Source: Thomasclavelia sp. (lineage in GTDB: Bacteria; Bacillota_I; Bacilli_A; Erysipelotrichales; Coprobacillaceae). From it: a DNA stretch of 24,477 bases. Shown piece after piece: positions 15,098-20,062 of the stretch. Positions within the stretch are counted from its first letter, which is position 1. Each line of letters opens with the position of its first letter. Made by a program: the position numbers and the translations under genes. The notes under the pieces were generated by a model. It did not search any database. It had not been told where the DNA came from and was given only the letters and a program-made list of their open reading frames with translations. The stretch spans positions 1 through 24,477 of the forward strand of contig JAHHSU010000015.1 in NCBI GenBank assembly GCA_020025035.1. The letters are read 5' to 3'.

Positions 15098-15897
15098 TGA
15101 AAAAGATTAAAAAATTTATTTTATGTGTATTTACCTTTTTAATCGTAATAAGTTGTATTTGTATTTTTGTTTCTCCTCATCTTTGTTTGATTAAAAAATA
15201 TGATATTGTTAATGAAGCTATTCCTAGTGAATTTGATCATTTTAAAATAGGATTTTTTTCAGATTTAGATCTTCAAAATGATCGAGATATTCAAAGGCTG
15301 CAAAAAATTGTAAACCAAATTAACAAAGAACGCTTTGACTTAATCTTATTTGGTGGTGATATATTTTCCTCTCAAGTATTTGATAATGATCAGGTATCAA
15401 CCATATTAAAAACAATTCACTCTACTAGTGGAAAATTTGCTGTAATGGGAGAAAAAGACTATTCAAACAGTAGTGAATTAACCAATATTTTAGAAAATGC
15501 TGGATTTGAAATTTTATCTAATGAATCAAGACCTATTTATTATCAAAATAGTGTTATTCGACTATTTGGTTTAGAGCCAAATAGTGATATTTCTTCACTG
15601 ATTAATGATTCTAATCAATCAAGTTATAAAATTGCATTAGTACATGATCCTGATAATTTTTCAAATTCAGTTGCTTCAAATATTAATTTACAAATATCAG
15701 GACATACACATGGTGGATATATATATTCTCCAATTCATTTATTTAATCATCAAAATTATGTACATGGAAGCTATAAAGAAAAACAATCTACATTAATTAT
15801 CTCTAATGGAATTGGTATGGAAAAAAATAAATATATTAGATTATTTACTTTTCCAAATATTATAAAAGTTACTTTACAACATAGTCAAAAAAATTAG
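15097..15897 (+). CDS. Membrane-anchored calcineurin-like phosphoesterase homologue with altered metal site
   Basis: A 266-residue protein with one N-terminal hydrophobic segment (about residues 7-26) and a YkuE-like metallophosphoesterase domain predicted outside the membrane. Family motifs can be aligned in order. SDLDLQ (Asp56, Asp58) stands where SDLHxx is usual, GGDIF (Asp88) for the GD motif, and GEKD (118-121) where GNHD is usual. His183 follows in LVHDPDNF, then GHTHGG at 202-207. The first His, and the Asn and His of the third motif, are therefore replaced, so activity or metal preference may differ. Its start overlaps the rnj stop (TAATG), implying coupled translation. The substrate is unknown. 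Confidence 0.8.
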   Translation: MKKIKKFILCVFTFLIVISCICIFVSPHLCLIKKYDIVNEAIPSEFDHFKIGFFSDLDLQNDRDIQRLQKIVNQINKERFDLILFGGDIFSSQVFDNDQVSTILKTIHSTSGKFAVMGEKDYSNSSELTNILENAGFEILSNESRPIYYQNSVIRLFGLEPNSDISSLINDSNQSSYKIALVHDPDNFSNSVASNINLQISGHTHGGYIYSPIHLFNHQNYVHGSYKEKQSTLIISNGIGMEKNKYIRLFTFPNIIKVTLQHSQKN

Positions 15898-15943
15898 AAA
15901 TTTCTTTTTTTAATGTATCATATTAACATTTACAATAAAAATA

Positions 15944-15983
15944 AACCTATTATTTGAATATTCAAATAATAGGTTCTTTTTAT
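15944..15983. terminator. Bidirectional terminator, perfect 32-bp palindrome
   Basis: Positions 15944-15975 are a perfect palindrome with 16-bp arms beginning AACCTATTATTTGAAT. It is followed by CTTTTTA on the plus strand and by a T-rich TTATTTTTATT on the minus strand. It separates the convergent phosphoesterase and hydrolase genes. Confidence 0.88.
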
Positions 15984-15995
15984 AGATATGAAATT

Positions 15996-17171
15996 TTATT
16001 CTATAATCCTTCTTGCTCCATAATAATGACTAATCCAATAACCACTTAAATAACTAACACTTACAGGTGTTGATTCATTAGGAGCATGAATAAATGTACC
16101 ATCTCCTAAATAAATCCCAACGTGAGTTGGTGGTCTATCATCCATTGTATGGAAAAATACTAAATCTCCTGGAGCTAGTTCACTTCGTGAAACTGCTCTT
16201 CCATTATAAATTTGATCCCAAGTAGTTCGACCGATTCTAATTCCAGCTTGTGCATAAGACCACTGAGTAAGACCTGAACAATCAAATGCATTGGGACCAG
16301 TTGCACCCCACACATATGGACATCCTTTTTTACTAAGTGCAGCATTTAATACTGTTGCAACACTTCCTGTTACTGTTCCATTATTAATATCTTCTCGTAC
16401 TTTATTTAATTCATCTTCTCTAACCATACTTGCTTGAATAGCTGCATTCATTTCTGCTACATCCTTACTTGATGCATCATATACCGCTTTTAATGATTCC
16501 CAATCTGACTGATACTTTTCTACAAGTCTATTTAACTCTTCTTTTTTACTATAAAGAGTTTGCTTAGTCTGTTCTAATGCAACCTTTGCATCTTCTAAAC
16601 TTTGTTTATCAACAATCAATTGTTGCTTACTTGTATTTAACTCTTTAATCAATCTTTTATCTGCTTCTGTAATTTCATTAACATTTTCTATACGAGAAAA
16701 TAAATCTGAAAAATTTGCAGCACCTAAAATAAAATTAATGAATTGATTTGTATTAACATATGTTTGCATTTCATACATTCTTTTCTTTAAAATAGAATCT
16801 TTTTTTGAAATCTCACTTTCTGTTTTTTGAATATCTTGTTCTAAATAACTAATTTCATCATTTTTTATTGCAATAGAAGACTCTATTTCTTTAATTTGCT
16901 TTGACACTTCTAACATCTGTTCTTTGGTTTGATCAACATTGTTTTTTGTATCATTAATTTTATTTTTAACATCTTTATTTTTTTCATTAATATACGATTT
17001 AAACTCTGTACAAGTTGCTCTTTCGCTTTTAGTTAAGTTATTACGTTTACATGTTCTAAGCATTTCTTCTTCTCTACCTTCAAAATTGGCAGCCTTTGTT
17101 GTATCAATATTTGTATAAAAACATGCTACAACAATAGTAAAGCTCACAAATAATTTAATATATTTATTCAT
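15996..17171 (-). CDS. Secreted coiled-coil NlpC/P60 peptidoglycan hydrolase (CwlO/PcsB-like), FtsEX partner
   Basis: Starting at 17171 (AGGAGG 5 nt upstream) the protein has 391 residues; an upstream ATG at 17225 would overlap ftsX and lacks a site. Residues 1-27 form a signal peptide ending TTKA. Residues about 60-250 are a long, two-part coiled coil with a central hydrophobic break (FINFILGAANFSDLF). Residues about 270-391 are an NlpC/P60 endopeptidase with catalytic Cys298 (AFDCSGLTQW), His350 (THVGIYLGDG) and His362. Such coiled-coil hydrolases are activated at the membrane by FtsEX to cut peptide crosslinks; here the gene lies 22 nt after ftsX. Two cysteines (41 and 54) flank the start of the coiled coil. 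Confidence 0.9.
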   Translation of the reverse strand: MNKYIKLFVSFTIVVACFYTNIDTTKAANFEGREEEMLRTCKRNNLTKSERATCTEFKSYINEKNKDVKNKINDTKNNVDQTKEQMLEVSKQIKEIESSIAIKNDEISYLEQDIQKTESEISKKDSILKKRMYEMQTYVNTNQFINFILGAANFSDLFSRIENVNEITEADKRLIKELNTSKQQLIVDKQSLEDAKVALEQTKQTLYSKKEELNRLVEKYQSDWESLKAVYDASSKDVAEMNAAIQASMVREDELNKVREDINNGTVTGSVATVLNAALSKKGCPYVWGATGPNAFDCSGLTQWSYAQAGIRIGRTTWDQIYNGRAVSRSELAPGDLVFFHTMDDRPPTHVGIYLGDGTFIHAPNESTPVSVSYLSGYWISHYYGARRIIE

Positions 17172-17193
17172 GATATCCTCCTTCCTTTCTTCA

Positions 17194-18114
17194 TTATGAT
17201 TTAAGGAATTTTCGAATAGAAACAAAACTTCCTATTAATCCCACACTTGATCCTAATAACATTAAAATTAATCCAAATTGATATATAAATGGAACTGGTG
17301 TTCTAAGTATTAACAATGACGAAAAAAATACACCATTAAATTTCTCATATAATGTACGATATCCAAAATATAAGCAAGCAAATGGAATAATTGATCCTAA
17401 AATACCAATCAAAATTCCTTCTATCATAAATGGAATCCTAATATACCAATTAGACGCTCCAACTACTCTCATAATAGATATTTCAACCTGTCTTGAATTA
17501 ATGGTAATTTTAATAGTATTTGAAATCAACATTAATGCAATTGCAGTTAAGGCAATAATAAATACTGCTCCACCATTTCTTATTTTTTCTAATCCAACAA
17601 CTAAATTAGAAGTTGATTCTCCACCATACGTTGCTTTATTTACATTCTCTAAATCATTAATTTGAGAAGTGATAGATTCCATCATTGTAGGATCATCTAC
17701 TTCTACTATGTACGCATCACCTAAAGGATTATCTTCTCCTCTATATTCTCCAAAAAGTTCTGCTCCTTGATCTCCATATTCTTCCATCATCTGAGTAAGT
17801 TGCTCATCTTTACTAGAATATTCAACATTTTTTACTCCACTTATACTAGTAAGTTGAGTACCCACTTCTTTAACTTGATCATCAGTTAGTTCTCTATCCA
17901 ATTTTACAAATATAGTAAGATTATCTTCTACATTTTTAGTCATATCTTGGATATTTATTGCAAGAACTCCTATCATTCCAATCAATAATAATGTCACCGT
18001 TACAGCAAACACTGATGAGATTGTCATCACGCTATTACGCCATAGATTTTGGCATGCAGTTTTTGTATGATTTGGTATATTCTTGATGCAACTAACAAAT
18101 TCTTTAAACATCAT
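17194..18114 (-). CDS. ftsX: Cell division protein FtsX (permease-like subunit)
   Basis: A 306-residue integral membrane partner of FtsE. TM1 is at about residues 28-53. The extracellular domain (about 55-170) contains the conserved pattern VKLDRELTDDQVKEV and EYSSKDEQL. Three further helices follow (about 175-200, 223-250 and 268-298), with ISIMRVVGASNWYIRIPFMIEG between TM2 and TM3 typical of the family. FtsX does not transport; it relays ATP hydrolysis by FtsE to an extracellular hydrolase. Two tandem ATGs at the start follow GGAGGG. Its first codons overlap the ftsE stop by 11 nt, and the hydrolase gene follows 22 nt downstream. Confidence 0.95.
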   Translation of the reverse strand: MMFKEFVSCIKNIPNHTKTACQNLWRNSVMTISSVFAVTVTLLLIGMIGVLAINIQDMTKNVEDNLTIFVKLDRELTDDQVKEVGTQLTSISGVKNVEYSSKDEQLTQMMEEYGDQGAELFGEYRGEDNPLGDAYIVEVDDPTMMESITSQINDLENVNKATYGGESTSNLVVGLEKIRNGGAVFIIALTAIALMLISNTIKITINSRQVEISIMRVVGASNWYIRIPFMIEGILIGILGSIIPFACLYFGYRTLYEKFNGVFFSSLLILRTPVPFIYQFGLILMLLGSSVGLIGSFVSIRKFLKS

Positions 18115-18793
18115 ATTCGTACCCTCCTGCTTGTGTATCTAAGGCTACGCAACCATGTTCAATCGTAATGGTACGTTGCTTATATTTTTCTACAATGGAC
18201 TTATCATGCGTAACTACCAAAATTGTAGTTTGATTTTCCTTATTAATCTTTAATAATAATTCGATAATTTCACGTGATGTAGCAGGATCTAGATTTCCTG
18301 TTGGCTCATCAGCAATCAATACTTTGGGATTATTTACAATAGCACGTGCAATTGCGACACGTTGTTGCTGTCCCCCTGATAATTGGTGTGGAAAAGCATT
18401 AGCCTTTTCTTCTAAGCCCACTAAGGTTAATGTTTTCATCACTCTTGATCTAATTTGTGATTTTGGAGTATCTATTACTTCTAATGCAAATGCTACATTT
18501 TCAAACACTGTTCTTTTAGGTAACAATCTATAATTTTGAAATACTACTCCAATTTTACGTCTAAAATATGGAACTTTGCTATCTCTAATTGCAGATACAT
18601 CTTGTTTATCTACTAACACTTTCCCTTCAGTTGCTTTTTCTTCTCTGTTTAACAACTTAATAAAAGTTGATTTTCCTGCTCCTGTTGGTCCTATCACATA
18701 CACAAATTCGTTTGGAGCTATATATAAATCCATTTTATTTAAGGCATGAACACCTGTTTTATACTTCTTGGTAACTCCCTGGAGTCTAATCAT
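18104..18793 (-). CDS. ftsE: Cell division ATP-binding protein FtsE
   Basis: A 229-residue ABC ATPase. Walker A GPTGAGKST is at residues 35-43, the Q-loop VFQNYRLLP near 84-92, signature LSGGQ at 138-142, and Walker B VLIADE at 158-163, followed by the H-loop THDKS. The N-terminus MIRLQGVTKKYKTGVHALN fits FtsE start sites. The only strong Shine-Dalgarno (AGGAGG, complement of 18819-18824) is 25 nt from the ATG with a hairpin between; no alternative in-frame start codon exists in that interval. It is the first gene of an ftsE-ftsX-hydrolase operon. Confidence 0.95.
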   Translation of the reverse strand: MIRLQGVTKKYKTGVHALNKMDLYIAPNEFVYVIGPTGAGKSTFIKLLNREEKATEGKVLVDKQDVSAIRDSKVPYFRRKIGVVFQNYRLLPKRTVFENVAFALEVIDTPKSQIRSRVMKTLTLVGLEEKANAFPHQLSGGQQQRVAIARAIVNNPKVLIADEPTGNLDPATSREIIELLLKINKENQTTILVVTHDKSIVEKYKQRTITIEHGCVALDTQAGGYEYDV

Positions 18794-18826
18794 ATATTTG
18801 TCGAATAATTTCGACTTCCCTCCTTT
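18794..18826 (-). promoter_or_regulatory. Split ribosome-binding site of ftsE with intervening hairpin
   Basis: Reading the minus strand, AAAGGAGGG is followed by GTCGAA-ATTA-TTCGAC (18815-18800), a perfect 6-bp stem with a 4-nt loop, and then six bases and ATG. Linear spacing from AGGAGG to ATG is 25 nt. If the hairpin forms, 9 unpaired bases remain, which is a normal spacing. Confidence 0.65.
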
Positions 18827-18848
18827 ATTAGAAATTTACTAAGTTAAA

Positions 18849-18882
18849 GCATATATTTTTATATGCCTTCTACATTATAACA
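18849..18882 (-). promoter_or_regulatory. Extended -10 promoter of ftsEX with a hairpin at the predicted 5' end
   Basis: Minus-strand TGTTATAAT (18882-18874) is an extended -10 with no convincing -35. The predicted transcript would begin near 18867. That places GCATATA/TATATGC (18866-18860 with 18855-18849, AAAA loop) at the very 5' end of the mRNA. Such terminal stems can protect against 5' decay; this role is inferred. Confidence 0.5.
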
Positions 18883-18944
18883 TATATATTTACATTTTTA
18901 TGAATTTTTAAACAATAATCGTAATTTATTTACTACACTATTAC

Positions 18945-18975
18945 AAAAAAACTATCTCAACTTATTGAGATAGTT
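18945..18975 (-). terminator. Intrinsic terminator containing the prfB stop codon in its loop
   Basis: On the minus strand AACTATCTCAA (18975-18965) pairs with TTGAGATAGTT (18960-18950), an 11-bp perfect stem with a TAAG loop, followed by a run of seven Ts. The prfB TAA (18964-18962) is in the loop and the last codons of the gene make the 5' arm. Confidence 0.92.
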
Positions 18976-20062
18976 CCCATCTTAAATATGCATATATAAA
19001 TTCATCAATATTACCATCCATGATTTGAGTAACTTGTGAAGTCTCATAACCAGTTCTTGCATCTTTAACCAAATTATAGGGATGAAACACATAAGAACGA
19101 ATTTGAGATCCCCAACCATTATCTAATTGTTCTCCCTTCATTTCCTTTATTTTTTGTTGCTTCTTCTCTATTTCTAGTTGATACAATTTTGATTTTAACA
19201 TTACAAGTGCTTGCTCACGGTTTTTAATTTGAGAGCGCTGATTTTGACATGTCACAACAATCTTAGTAGGAATATGAGTAATACGTACTGCAGAATCTGT
19301 TGTGTTAACATGTTGTCCTCCTGCTCCTGATGAACGATACGTATCTATTTTTAAATCTTCGTTTTTAATTTTAATATCTACAGTATCATTAAATTCAGGC
19401 ATCACATCTACAGACGCAAAAGAAGTATGACGTCTAGAATTTGAATCAAACGGTGATATTCGAACAAGACGATGAATTCCTTTTTCAGATTTTAACAACC
19501 CATAGGCATTATATCCTTTTACTAAAAACGAAACAGATTTAATTCCTGCTTCATCTCCATCTAAATAATCTAGTACTTCTATTTTAAAATGTTGACGATT
19601 CGAATACCTTGTATACATACGATAAAGCATCTCTGCCCAATCTTGACTTTCTGTACCACCAGCTCCAGGATGAATTTGAACAATTGCATTTAAATGATCA
19701 TAATCATGAGATAACAACATCATATTATCAAATTCTTCTAATTTTTGATTAAAACTAATGAATTCTTCATCTAAAATATCGAAAAACTCATTTTCTCCTT
19801 GTTTTACCATTGTATAAATGTCATCTAAATCCTCAAGCATTGAAGATAATTGATTAAATGTTTCTACAATTTTTTTTAACTCACTTAATCTGTCTTGCAA
19901 TTTTCTTGCTTGTACAATATCATCCCAAAAATTATCTTGTAATACTTGTTCATTCAACATTTCTACTTCTTGTGTTTTTTTAGATATACTTAATGTTTTG
20001 TCTAACTTCTCTAGAAGTAAATGGGCTTGAATAAGCCCATTTTTTATCTCATGTAATTCCAT
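18962..20062 (-). CDS. prfB: Peptide chain release factor 2 (RF2), no programmed frameshift
   Basis: A 366-residue class I release factor reading UAA and UGA. The stop-recognition tripeptide SPF is at residues 203-205 and the peptidyl-hydrolysis GGQ at 248-250 (SSGAGGQHVNTTDSAVR). The N-terminal helical domain is complete. In most bacteria the gene has an in-frame UGA near codon 25 bypassed by +1 frameshift; here codons 18-22 read GAG AAG TTA GAC AAA and the frame is open from ATG to TAA, so the autoregulatory frameshift is absent. The start overlaps the secA stop (TAATG) with GGAG 8 nt upstream, so the two are translationally coupled. Confidence 0.95.
   Translation of the reverse strand: MELHEIKNGLIQAHLLLEKLDKTLSISKKTQEVEMLNEQVLQDNFWDDIVQARKLQDRLSELKKIVETFNQLSSMLEDLDDIYTMVKQGENEFFDILDEEFISFNQKLEEFDNMMLLSHDYDHLNAIVQIHPGAGGTESQDWAEMLYRMYTRYSNRQHFKIEVLDYLDGDEAGIKSVSFLVKGYNAYGLLKSEKGIHRLVRISPFDSNSRRHTSFASVDVMPEFNDTVDIKIKNEDLKIDTYRSSGAGGQHVNTTDSAVRITHIPTKIVVTCQNQRSQIKNREQALVMLKSKLYQLEIEKKQQKIKEMKGEQLDNGWGSQIRSYVFHPYNLVKDARTGYETSQVTQIMDGNIDEFIYAYLRWELSQ
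20021..20045. repeat. Strong hairpin inside the 5' end of prfB, terminator-like on the plus strand
   Basis: ATGGGCTT (20021-20028) and AAGCCCAT (20033-20040) form a perfect 8-bp stem with a 4-nt loop. On the plus strand it is followed by a T-run, making a canonical intrinsic terminator antisense to prfB. On the coding strand the hairpin begins 22 nt after the first base of the prfB start codon, over codons 8-14, with no U-tract after it. Confidence 0.6.

Noticed and set aside
15996..17225. Longer hydrolase start at 17225
   Set aside because: It would place 18 polar residues before the signal peptide, overlap ftsX by 32 nt, and has no ribosome site, whereas 17171 has AGGAGG.
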